A DNA stretch of 6,541 nt, from contig CAMYMX010000203.1 in the NCBI GenBank assembly GCA_947259605.1, positions 1-6,541 on the forward strand, read 5' to 3'. The translations under genes and the position numbers were made by a program. Below the pieces are notes generated by a model that was not told the origin of the DNA, searched no databases, and worked only from the letters and a program-made list of their open reading frames with translations. This stretch comes from an uncultured Polyangiaceae bacterium. Its GTDB lineage: Bacteria > Myxococcota_A > Polyangia > Polyangiales > Houyiibacteriaceae. Numbering within the stretch: the first letter of the stretch is position 1; every line of letters starts with the position of its first letter. This document shows, one piece after another, positions 1-5,605 of the stretch.

Positions 1-1
1 C

Positions 2-670
2 TTGCTTCAGCGGGAGCTCGAGGTGCTCGACAAGTTGCGCACCAACGCGCCGCGTCCGTACATCGCGATCCTCGGCGGCGCGAAGGTCAGCGACAAGATC
101 GGCGTCATGGAAGCGCTGCTCGGAAAAGTCGATGCGCTTCTGGTCGGCGGCGCGATGGCAAACACTTTTTTGGCGGCGCGCGGATTGAGCGTAGGCAAGA
201 GCCTGTGCGAAACCGACAAGCTTGCCTTGGCGCGGAGCCTGATGGCGGCGGCCGAGGAGAGCAAAGTCGACCTCCTTCTCCCGATGGACGTTCGGGTTGG
301 CAATTCGATTGAGTCGACCGATGCACAGGTCGTCGGCGTCGATGCCATCCCGGCCGATGCGATGGCGCTCGACATCGGCCCGGCGACCGAGCAACTCTAT
401 CGGGAGCGACTCCGTCGGGCCATGGCGGTGTTTTGGAACGGGCCCATGGGCCTCTTCGAGAACGCGGCCTTTGCAGAGGGCACCCTCGCCGTCGCACGTG
501 CGGCTGCCGATTGCCCCGGGTTCAGCGTGGTCGGCGGGGGCGATAGCGTCGCTGCGGTCAAGCAGGCCGATCTGGCAAACCGCTTCGATCACGTGTCCAC
601 TGGCGGCGGAGCGTCGTTGGAGTATCTAGAGGGCCGCCCACTGCCGGGCGTGGAGGCGCTTCAGCCATGA
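2..670 (+). CDS. pgk: Phosphoglycerate kinase, C-terminal part (5' end outside window)
   Basis: Phosphoglycerate kinase transfers a phosphate from 1,3-bisphosphoglycerate to ADP in cytosolic glycolysis. The visible 222 residues cover the C-terminal nucleotide-binding lobe plus the inter-lobe region. Counting from the first visible codon, LGGAKVSDKI is at 24-33, GGAMANTFL at 49-57, WNGPMGLFE at 145-153, GGGDS at 178-182 and STGGGASLEYLEG at 199-211. These are the diagnostic PGK blocks; the last two line the nucleotide-phosphate site. The family is about 390-400 residues, so roughly 170 N-terminal residues lie to the left. The TTG at position 2 is an internal Leu codon, not a start. The stop TGA overlaps the tpiA start as ATGA, which points to translational coupling in one operon. 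The reading frame is intact, with no sign of decay. Confidence 0.97.
   Translation: MLQRELEVLDKLRTNAPRPYIAILGGAKVSDKIGVMEALLGKVDALLVGGAMANTFLAARGLSVGKSLCETDKLALARSLMAAAEESKVDLLLPMDVRVGNSIESTDAQVVGVDAIPADAMALDIGPATEQLYRERLRRAMAVFWNGPMGLFENAAFAEGTLAVARAAADCPGFSVVGGGDSVAAVKQADLANRFDHVSTGGGASLEYLEGRPLPGVEALQP
652..656 (+). promoter_or_regulatory. Shine-Dalgarno sequence of tpiA
   Basis: GGAGG lies inside the last codons of pgk, 10 nt before the tpiA ATG. With the ATGA overlap it supports ATG 667 as the start and suggests that ribosomes ending pgk re-initiate on tpiA. Confidence 0.6.
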
Positions 671-1443
671 CGAAACGCACACCGCTGATCGCGGGCAACT
701 GGAAGCTGAACAAGACCATCGATGAGTCGAAGGCGCTTGCCGGCGCGATCGCCGCGCACGTCGGCGCCGGGCTCGCCTGCGAAGCGGTCGTCGGTCCGGT
801 CGCGACCTCGTTCGCGGCGGTGAAGCAGAGCCTCGAAGGGTCTGCCGTTGGCCTCGCTGCGCAGAACACGCACTGGGAAGACTCCGGCGCCTGGACGGGC
901 GAGCTCAGCCCCACACTCCTGGTCGACGCGGGCTGCGGCTACTGCATCATCGGTCACTCCGAGCGGCGTCAGTTCTTCGGTGAAACCGACGAGGGCGTCC
1001 GCAAGAAGGTGGGCGCGCTGCTCGTGCACAAGGTCGTGCCGATCCTGTGCGTAGGCGAGAGCCTCGAGCAGCGCGAGGCCGGCAAGACACTCGACGTCGT
1101 GCTCGGCCAAATCGATGCCGCGACCGAAGGATACGACGCCGTGGCCTTGGCACCGCTCGTGGTGGCCTACGAGCCGATCTGGGCCATCGGCACCGGCCTC
1201 ACCGCAAAGGCCGAGGACGCACAAGAGGTTCACGCAGCCATTCGCGGCCGCTTGGCTGAGCTCAAGGGCCAGTCTTGGGCGGATTCGGTTCGCATTCTGT
1301 ACGGTGGGAGCGTGAAGCCCAGCAACGCGGACGAGCTGCTTTCCCAGCCCGATGTCGACGGCGCCCTCGTCGGCGGCGCGTCGCTCACGCCCGACAACTT
1401 CATTCCGATTATCGATGCCGGCGTTCGCCGGGCAGAGAGCTGA
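667..1443 (+). CDS. tpiA: Triosephosphate isomerase
   Basis: Triosephosphate isomerase interconverts dihydroxyacetone phosphate and glyceraldehyde 3-phosphate in the cytosol. The 258 residues match the usual bacterial length of about 250. Catalytic residues are all visible: Lys13 in GNWKLN (10-15), the electrophilic His97 in IIGHSERR (94-101), and the base Glu169 in YEPIWAIGTG (168-177), which also begins the flexible loop 6. The phosphate-gripping motifs YGGSVKP (212-218) and GALVGGASL (232-240) complete the barrel. The start ATG overlaps the pgk stop by 4 nt and has a GGAGG ribosome site 10 nt upstream. secG starts 4 nt after the stop, so pgk, tpiA and secG are probably co-transcribed. It appears complete and functional. 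Confidence 0.98.
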   Translation: MTKRTPLIAGNWKLNKTIDESKALAGAIAAHVGAGLACEAVVGPVATSFAAVKQSLEGSAVGLAAQNTHWEDSGAWTGELSPTLLVDAGCGYCIIGHSERRQFFGETDEGVRKKVGALLVHKVVPILCVGESLEQREAGKTLDVVLGQIDAATEGYDAVALAPLVVAYEPIWAIGTGLTAKAEDAQEVHAAIRGRLAELKGQSWADSVRILYGGSVKPSNADELLSQPDVDGALVGGASLTPDNFIPIIDAGVRRAES

Positions 1444-1447
1444 GTCA

Positions 1448-1846
1448 ATGTATACCTTCATTTCCATCGTCTATGTCTTCGTGTGTTTGTTTCTCATCCT
1501 CGTCGTGCTTCTGCAGTCGGGCAAAGGCGGCGGGCTTGGTTCAGCGTTTGGCGGCGGCGCGAGCCAGCAGATTTTCGGAGGCGCCGGCGCGGGTAACCTT
1601 CTCACGCGATTGACGGCCGGGTTCGCGTTCGCGTTCATGGCGCTTTCGGTCTGGCTTGCGTTCCTTTCGTCTTCGGGCGAGCAGGCGCTCGACCGCGCCG
1701 TTCGCGAGCAGGCGGCGGCGAAGGAAGTCGCTGCCGAGATTGAAGTCGAAAAGGCCGAGGAAGCCGCGCTCGAAGCGGAAGAGGCGGCCGCTGCAGAGGC
1801 CGAAGCGGACGTCGAGTTCGAGGTCGAAGAGCCTGCGACCGAGTAG
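1448..1846 (+). CDS. secG: Preprotein translocase subunit SecG with acidic C-terminal tail
   Basis: SecG is the small inner-membrane partner of SecY and SecE and assists SecA-driven protein export. The product has 132 residues: a first membrane helix at about 3-22, the conserved cytosolic loop with QSGKGGGLGSAFGG at 23-36 and a following GASQQIFGG, then a second membrane helix at about 54-72. This two-helix hairpin with the Gly-rich loop is the SecG signature. From about residue 76 there is a low-complexity Ala/Glu tail ending in EEPATE, longer and more acidic than the E. coli C-terminus (110 residues in total). The ATG at 1448 is chosen because it lies 4 nt past the tpiA stop and opens directly on the first membrane helix. 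The frame stays open upstream, but that stretch overlaps tpiA. The position after tpiA is a common gene order. Confidence 0.95.
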   Translation: MYTFISIVYVFVCLFLILVVLLQSGKGGGLGSAFGGGASQQIFGGAGAGNLLTRLTAGFAFAFMALSVWLAFLSSSGEQALDRAVREQAAAKEVAAEIEVEKAEEAALEAEEAAAAEAEADVEFEVEEPATE

Positions 1847-1852
1847 CGGCGG

Positions 1853-1876
1853 CAGTGACAGTGTCGGTGTTCGGCG
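1853..1876. repeat. Short degenerate hexanucleotide tract after secG
   Basis: Six nt past the secG stop come CAGTGA, CAGTGT and CGGTGT in 6-nt register, then a looser TCGGCG. It resembles the longer tracts at 2278-2319 and 5782-5853 and sits at the matching place, between a gene's stop codon and the G-rich end of a dispersed repeat. It is short and would be unremarkable alone. Confidence 0.45.
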
Positions 1877-1890
1877 ATTTACGTCAACGT

Positions 1891-2012
1891 CGGTTTTGTA
1901 ACACCGCCCGCCCACCCCCACCCGTAATCCTCCCTCCGCGGCCTGGGCTTCGCCGGGCCTTGGCGGCGCTCTGCGCCGTGCTTCGCCCTTCGGGCTTGCG
2001 CTGCCGCCTGCT
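1891..2012 (-). repeat. Dispersed structured repeat, copy A (inverted relative to B and C)
   Basis: Read on the minus strand, this about 122-nt unit begins with a 15-nt block (1998-2012, rc AGCAGGCGGCAGCGC) shared exactly with copy C. Three small hairpins follow: GCCC-GAA-GGGC (1985-1995), GGCGC with a 3-nt loop (1965-1977), and a nested GGCC/GGC stem with a GAA loop (1940-1959). Then comes a 35-nt core (1901-1935) identical to copies B and C. The core holds the G-quadruplex motif GGGTGGGGGTGGGCGGG (1907-1923, minus strand). The match fades after AAACCG (1891-1896). The copy lies downstream of secG in a convergent gap and faces copy B as an inverted repeat. I do not recognise the family. Confidence 0.85.
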
Positions 2013-2026
2013 AGCTTGCGCCGATT

Positions 2027-2065
2027 GGCCGCAGGTCACGGGCATGTCCACATGACTTGTCGGCC
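2027..2065 (+). other. Central hairpin between inverted repeat copies A and B
   Basis: Bases 2027-2038 can pair with 2053-2065 to give 12 base pairs with a single bulged T (2060) and one G.T pair (2034/2057), closing a 14-nt loop. A further outer pairing TGCGC (2017-2021) with GCGCA (2077-2081) is possible. The hairpin sits close to the midpoint of the A-B inverted pair (midpoint of the cores about 2059), so it may form the tip of one large cruciform or RNA structure. The G.T wobble slightly favours folding of a + strand transcript. No T-tract follows, so it does not look like a simple intrinsic terminator. Confidence 0.5.
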
Positions 2066-2107
2066 GAGCCTCCCCAGCGCACCGCGATCCTGGGGTAGCC
2101 AAACGCC

Positions 2108-2256
2108 CACGGCAGTGCGAGCCCAACGGGCGAAGCACGGCGCGAATGCGCCGGCAAGGCAGAGCGAAGCGAATGCCGCGCCAGGGAGGATTACGGGTGG
2201 GGGTGGGCGGGCGGTGTAATCAAACCGGACCACGCCCCACGCCCATCAACCACCCC
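2108..2256 (+). repeat. Dispersed structured repeat, copy B
   Basis: Bases 2151-2256 match copy C (5660-5765) at 102 of 106 positions; differences are at 2166, 2220, 2233 and 2240. Upstream the similarity continues more loosely to about 2108 through hairpins GCCC-AAC-GGGC (2121-2131) and GGCGC-GAAT-GCGCC (2139-2152), then GGCA/TGCC with an inner GC-GAA-GC (2158-2177). The invariant 35-nt core is 2183-2217, with a G-quadruplex motif at 2195-2211 on the + strand. The tail reads AAACCGGACCA then GCCCATCAACCACCCC, shared with copy C but not copy A. The yhhQ stop codon is about 60 nt to the right. Confidence 0.9.
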
Positions 2257-2277
2257 CCACCACATCCGCGGCAGCCT

Positions 2278-2319
2278 CAGTGCCAGTGCCAGCGACAGCG
2301 ACAGCGACAGTGCCGGTGT
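2278..2319. repeat. Degenerate hexanucleotide tract abutting the yhhQ stop codon
   Basis: There are seven consecutive 6-nt units: two CAGTGC, three CAGCGA, one CAGTGC and one CGGTGT. The last base coincides with the first base of the yhhQ stop complement. All units start with C and most follow CAGYGM. The same kind of tract flanks repeat C. It cannot form a hairpin with itself, because no CACTG complement occurs on the same strand. Confidence 0.75.
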
Positions 2320-3119
2320 TAATCGGACTCAGTGCCGTGGACCGGGTGGATCCGTAGGTATTGGCCTAGGTGTTTCGCGCCTAGGTAGAACGGGATCGTG
2401 TCCAATAGCGCGACCGTGAGCTTGAAGGTGTAGCCCGCTGCGATGAAGGTGAGGAGCTGCGGCCACAGGGGCGCTGCTTCGTCGATGGGGATTCCTCGTG
2501 CAAGGAAGTGGGTGATCAGGATCACCGAAACGGTGTCGACCAGTTGGCTAACCAGCGTGGAGCCGTTGTTGCGGAGCCAAAGGTGGCGGCCGTCGGTAAG
2601 GCGCTTCCAGAAGTGAAAGACCTGAACGTCGATGAACTGAGCCGCGAGGTAGGCGATCATCGAAGCGGTCACTGCGCTGAAGGCTAGCCGGCGAAGCTCG
2701 AAGAAGAGGCCTGATTGGGGTTGATCCGCTGGCTCGAAGCCGGGAAGCGCCCCGCCGATCCAGAGAATGAACATCACCCAGAGGTTCAGGGCGAGGCCCA
2801 TCCAGACGACCTGGTTGGCGCGGTGGCGGCCGTAAAGCTCCGAGATGAAGTCGGTGCACAGGAACGTGATCGGATACGGGAGGACACCGACGGCCAGCGG
2901 CATGGGGATGGTGAGGCTCGTCCCCGGTAGCTCGAAGCTCAGGTCGATGAAGCGGGTGACGCCCAGGATGTTGAGCATCGCGAGCGTTCCCAAGAACAAC
3001 CCAGAAAGGATCAGGAACACCAGCTGACGTCGCTCGTGCAGGGTCGCTTCATCGAGTTGCGGGACCCCTTCGAACCGATACTGCTCCGAGGGCAGAAGCC
3101 CGCGACTGCCTTCGCTCAC
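2319..3119 (-). CDS. yhhQ: YhhQ/VUT-family queuosine precursor transporter
   Basis: An integral inner-membrane protein of the VUT (YhhQ, formerly DUF165) family. E. coli YhhQ imports the queuosine precursors preQ0 and preQ1 for tRNA modification; the same role is inferred here. The 266 residues show about six hydrophobic segments (roughly 33-53, 72-88, 104-124, 148-163, 188-206, 222-242). Family signatures are YPITFLCTDFISELYGR (82-98), QFIDVQVFHFWK (161-172) and LWLRNNGSTLVSQLVDT (180-196). I chose GTG at 3119 over GTG at 3164: it overlaps the upstream gene's stop as GTGA and has AAAGG 7 nt before it. The upstream choice would add 15 residues overlapping the TPR gene. The N-terminal ~30 residues are polar and extend beyond the usual family start. 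The substrate is not proven by the sequence. Confidence 0.93.
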   Translation of the reverse strand: MSEGSRGLLPSEQYRFEGVPQLDEATLHERRQLVFLILSGLFLGTLAMLNILGVTRFIDLSFELPGTSLTIPMPLAVGVLPYPITFLCTDFISELYGRHRANQVVWMGLALNLWVMFILWIGGALPGFEPADQPQSGLFFELRRLAFSAVTASMIAYLAAQFIDVQVFHFWKRLTDGRHLWLRNNGSTLVSQLVDTVSVILITHFLARGIPIDEAAPLWPQLLTFIAAGYTFKLTVALLDTIPFYLGAKHLGQYLRIHPVHGTESD

Positions 3120-4462
3120 GGTTGCGCCTTTTGGCGCAGCGCCTTCCGCTCGATCCCGCGCCACGCCTGATGCTCCTGCCCCGCCCGCTTCGCGTCATCG
3201 ACCGCTTCGTAGAGCGCGGGGAGCGCAACCGAGACCGCCCGATCCTTCACGGCGCCCTCCCAGGCCGCGCGAAACTCGGTGAGGTCGATGCCGAATGGAA
3301 CGATCAGCTTCCCCCGAACGAGGGACACTGACACTGACTCCGCCCCGTGCTCGTGGGGCTCCCCCGCCTCGCACGCTGCGCAGTGATGCTCGACGCGTTC
3401 CTGTTGAACGAACACGCGGGCGCCTTCGGGGAGCGCCTCTTCGAGGCTGCGAACGGCCCCCGGCTCTCGTTCGAGGGCGACGAAGGGCCAGCGGCGCTCG
3501 TCGCCTGGGCGTAGAATCTCGAGCAGCGGGAACACCGGAACGGCGTCTCCGGCCGACGTCTGGTGCGCCGCGACGGGCGCGCCATCCCAAAGCACGAGGT
3601 CTCCATAATCGATCGGCGCGTCGCGAAACGTCGGCGATTGAACCACACCGTGACAGGGACTGAGCGGCGCAATCCACACCAGCTCGAAGCCGACCGCCTT
3701 GTCGGGTAGTTGGGAGGTCGCGTCCGTGGCCGGCGTTCGCGACAGCACACGCAAGAGCATCGGCGGAAGATTGGCGACGAAGGGCATGCCGCGAGATCGA
3801 TCGATGCGTGCAGGAACACCGAGTTGGTCCCAGGTGTCCACCGCTTCTTCGGCCTTGCCCAGAGCCGTCGCGCAAATCGCGAGATTCCAGAGCACCGGCC
3901 GCTGATCGCCGAGGCGCATTCGCGCTTGCTCGTTGGCAGCGTAGCCCTCGTCGAAGCGGCCGCGCCACTTGTCGAGCAGGCCTGCGTCATACCACCACTC
4001 GCCCCTCTCGGGGTCGAGCTCGATCGCACGGGTGAACGCGTCCTGCGCTTCGGCGTCCTTGCCCGGGTCGCAGAAACGAAGGGCGTTTCCCAACATCGCA
4101 TTCAGGTTGCCCGCCACCTCGGGGTCCTTGCGGTCGGCCTCGTCGAGCGCGTCCAGGCTTCGCTGCAGGGCCTCGGCGGCCCATGCTGCGGGCCCGTCTT
4201 CGCGGAGCGGCGGCTCGTCCATACCCCGCCGGCCGGCCTGTTCGAGCAGAAGTGACGCCGCGCCGAGCGTCAGGCGCCAATCGGCCGTCCAGGCGACGGC
4301 CAGCTCTCGCAGCAGCTCGCGTTGGGCGATGCCATTACCCATTTCACGAATCAGGCCCAAGGCCAGCTCGGCGAGCTTTTGGTCCGAGCCCAGCTGGCTG
4401 CGCCTTCCGACGAGCGCCTTCCAGGCAGATTCCAGGTCTTGGGTCGATTCGGGCGGGTTCAT
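3116..4462 (-). CDS. TPR-repeat protein of unknown function
   Basis: I do not recognise a specific family. The 448-residue product has no evident signal peptide or membrane segment, so it is probably cytoplasmic. Residues 1-110 are helical. TPR-like helix pairs run from about 115 to 215: a LGNALRF...AQDAFTRAIELDP unit, then WYDAGLLDKWRGRFDEGYAANEQA cut across 157-180, then LWNLAICATALGKAEEAVDTW cut across 191-211. The C-terminal half (about 255-440) looks like a separate globular domain. It contains a Cys/His cluster, HHCAAC at 359-364 and HEH at 370-372, which could bind a metal. The ATG at 4462 is preferred; the frame also offers TTG at 4516, which would add 18 residues. Its stop overlaps the yhhQ start, so both are one operon, but this gives no clear functional link to queuosine uptake. 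Confidence 0.85.
   Translation of the reverse strand: MNPPESTQDLESAWKALVGRRSQLGSDQKLAELALGLIREMGNGIAQRELLRELAVAWTADWRLTLGAASLLLEQAGRRGMDEPPLREDGPAAWAAEALQRSLDALDEADRKDPEVAGNLNAMLGNALRFCDPGKDAEAQDAFTRAIELDPERGEWWYDAGLLDKWRGRFDEGYAANEQARMRLGDQRPVLWNLAICATALGKAEEAVDTWDQLGVPARIDRSRGMPFVANLPPMLLRVLSRTPATDATSQLPDKAVGFELVWIAPLSPCHGVVQSPTFRDAPIDYGDLVLWDGAPVAAHQTSAGDAVPVFPLLEILRPGDERRWPFVALEREPGAVRSLEEALPEGARVFVQQERVEHHCAACEAGEPHEHGAESVSVSLVRGKLIVPFGIDLTEFRAAWEGAVKDRAVSVALPALYEAVDDAKRAGQEHQAWRGIERKALRQKAQP
3124..3137 (-). promoter_or_regulatory. yhhQ ribosome site held in a small hairpin
   Basis: On the minus strand GCGCC-AAAA-GGCGC (plus one outer T-A pair) forms a hairpin ending 4 nt before the GTG start. 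The AAAGG ribosome site spans its loop and 3' arm. It lies in the last codons of the TPR gene, so a ribosome finishing that gene would open it. Translational coupling is inferred. Confidence 0.4.
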
Positions 4463-4470
4463 GCGCGCCG

Positions 4471-4498
4471 AGCTTAGCAGCCGGCACTTGCTTGTCAG
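4471..4498 (-). promoter_or_regulatory. Possible promoter of the TPR-yhhQ operon
   Basis: On the minus strand CTGACA (4498-4493) is 16 nt from TAAGCT (4476-4471). The -35 matches the sigma-70 consensus at 5 of 6 bases, the -10 only at 3. Transcription would then begin at about 4463-4464, next to the ATG at 4462, giving a leaderless or nearly leaderless message. This fits the absence of a Shine-Dalgarno motif there. Confidence 0.3.
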
Positions 4499-4537
4499 CG
4501 CCGTAGCGGCACGCAAAGCTCGATTTCAACCCTCTTC

Positions 4538-4567
4538 TTGGTGGAGGCAGCCCTTTTTCGCTAACCT
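4538..4567 (+). promoter_or_regulatory. Possible promoter of the PP2C phosphatase gene
   Basis: TTGGTG (4538-4543), an 18-nt spacer and TAACCT (4562-4567) form a weak sigma-70-like pair in the divergent region. A start near 4574 would leave a leader of about 40 nt. The match is poor and rests mainly on position. Confidence 0.25.
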
Positions 4568-4615
4568 AGGAACTCGCGCGTCGCTCGGCGACCGCCACTG
4601 ACGAACGGGGATGGG

Positions 4616-5371
4616 TTGCAATATCACAGTGCGGGACTGACCGACGTCGGACAGCGCCGGAAGCTGAACGAGGATGCGTTCATGGTCGACGACGAGCTGG
4701 GCTTGTACGTCGTCGCGGACGGGATGGGCGGCCACGCGGCCGGCGAGATCGCCAGCCAGGAAGCCGTCGACACGGTGTACGGCATGGTCCGCCGGGGCCA
4801 CGAAGCCCTCGATCGCGTCGCCCAGGGCGACATGGGCGAAGAGTCGCTCCGGTGCGCCATTCGGATTGTCGAAAGCGCCGTGCAAGCCGCAACGTACATG
4901 GTGTTCGGTTTGGCGCAGCACGACCCCGAGCAGCAGGGCATGGGGACGACCCTGTCGGTGCTCGCGATGTGCGGAGACTACGGCATCACCGCGCAGGTTG
5001 GTGACAGTCGAATCTATTTGATCCGCAACCGTAACGCCCAGCCCCTCACCGAGGATCACACCCTCGTCGCTTGGCAGCTGAAGCAGGGGATCATCACCGC
5101 AGCCGAAGCCGCCCGTTCACCGCACCGCAATGTGATCACCCGCGCGGTCGGAAGTCGTGAGTACGTCCAGGTCGACACGGGCTTCTTCGAGGTACAGCCC
5201 TCGGACGCGTATCTGCTCTGCTCGGACGGGCTCCACGGCTACCTCAAAGATGATGAGCTCCCGGACGTAGTCGACATGGGGCCTAAAGGCGCCGCAGAAC
5301 GGTTCATCCATGTCGCGAACTCGCGCGGCGGCCGGGATAACATTACGGCGGTTGTCGTCAGCGTGCGGTAG
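4616..5371 (+). CDS. PP2C-type (PPM family) protein serine/threonine phosphatase
   Basis: A metal-dependent phosphatase of the bacterial Stp/PrpC type, which removes phosphate from Ser/Thr on proteins, commonly reversing Hanks-type kinases. Its 251 residues form one catalytic domain of normal length with no membrane segment. Motifs in order: AGLTDVGQRRKLNED (6-20), metal-ligand DGMGGH (35-40), GMGTTL (108-113), VGDSR (128-132), EDHT (146-149), RAVG (176-179), metal-ligand LCSDGL (201-206) and GRDNIT (239-244). All expected metal aspartates (D35, D204, D241) are present. The start is TTG at 4616: an in-frame stop at 4562 and no in-frame ATG/GTG between leave it as the best choice, and GGGGA lies just upstream. 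The nearby ATG at 4611 is in another frame. No partner kinase is visible in the window. Confidence 0.95.
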   Translation: MQYHSAGLTDVGQRRKLNEDAFMVDDELGLYVVADGMGGHAAGEIASQEAVDTVYGMVRRGHEALDRVAQGDMGEESLRCAIRIVESAVQAATYMVFGLAQHDPEQQGMGTTLSVLAMCGDYGITAQVGDSRIYLIRNRNAQPLTEDHTLVAWQLKQGIITAAEAARSPHRNVITRAVGSREYVQVDTGFFEVQPSDAYLLCSDGLHGYLKDDELPDVVDMGPKGAAERFIHVANSRGGRDNITAVVVSVR

Positions 5372-5377
5372 ATCACC

Positions 5378-5563
5378 GGGGCGCTGCGGGACGCGACACG
5401 GGGGTTCGACGGACGGGGCGGCTTGCAAAGGTGGCCGGATGGGCTGTTGAGCGTAGGCCACGCAAGCCGCCCCTCGGAGCTCGCGCCAATCGGGGCAGTC
5501 TGCTGTCGTGCCGATTGTCACTCACACGCCGCCGAACCCCCGCATCGCGCCCCGCAGCGCCCC
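5378..5563 (-). ncRNA. Candidate structured RNA, three-way junction with long closing stem
   Basis: Bases 5378-5412 pair with 5529-5563: 31 of 35 positions are Watson-Crick. The four exceptions (5391/5550, 5397/5544, 5398/5543, 5409/5532) are all A.C on the + strand and hence G.U in a - strand RNA, giving a fully paired stem. Inside are two hairpins. One is 5415-5426 with 5462-5473 (12 perfect pairs), a 4-nt bulge, 5431-5436 with 5456-5461 (6 pairs) and a 19-nt loop. The other is 5487-5493 with 5511-5517 (7 pairs) plus a short inner stem closed by a TCTG loop. Total length is 186 nt. It begins 6 nt past the phosphatase stop. No T-tract flanks it on either strand, so an intrinsic terminator is unlikely. 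Alternatives are a MITE-like element with 35-nt inverted ends or a structured 3' UTR. I see no match to tmRNA, SRP RNA or RNase P. Confidence 0.5.
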
Positions 5564-5567
5564 TCCA

Positions 5568-5573
5568 TTCATA
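5568..5573 (-). promoter_or_regulatory. Possible -10 element for the candidate RNA
   Basis: The minus strand reads TATGAA (4 of 6 to TATAAT) in the AT-rich patch 5567-5585, unusual in this GC-rich gap. A start about 7 nt downstream falls at about 5561, next to the first paired base of the closing stem (5563). I see no good -35 (TGCCGC at a 17-nt spacing is poor). Confidence 0.3.
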
Positions 5574-5605
5574 TCCATGTGCATAGGCACGCGGCACGGG
5601 AGTCC

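Noticed and set aside
661..1467. Long antisense frame opposite tpiA (268 codons) and other long antisense frames
   Set aside because: GC-rich codon bias opens antisense frames. tpiA is unmistakable on the + strand and the antisense product has no recognisable motif.
1847..1900. Classical intrinsic terminator directly after secG
   Set aside because: No GC-rich hairpin followed by a T-tract is present. The only structures are in the repeat further downstream.
2121..2217. GCCCAAC resembling an integron attC R'' box in copy B
   Set aside because: No matching GTTRRRY box at the expected distance, the motif is absent from copy C, and there is no integrase or cassette in the window.
2278..2319. 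Short phased repeats as a CRISPR-like array
   Set aside because: Units are 6 nt with no spacers and no cas genes. This is a microsatellite-like tract.
5378..5563. 6S RNA as identity of the candidate RNA, given the similar length
   Set aside because: Two hairpins on a three-way junction do not clearly match the 6S rod with one central bubble, and the usual neighbour gene is absent. It remains a possibility to test rather than a call.
5374..5567. MITE with 35-nt inverted ends
   Set aside because: No target-site duplication flanks the ends (left CACC, right TCCA), and the internal hairpins are unexplained by this model. It is not fully excluded.
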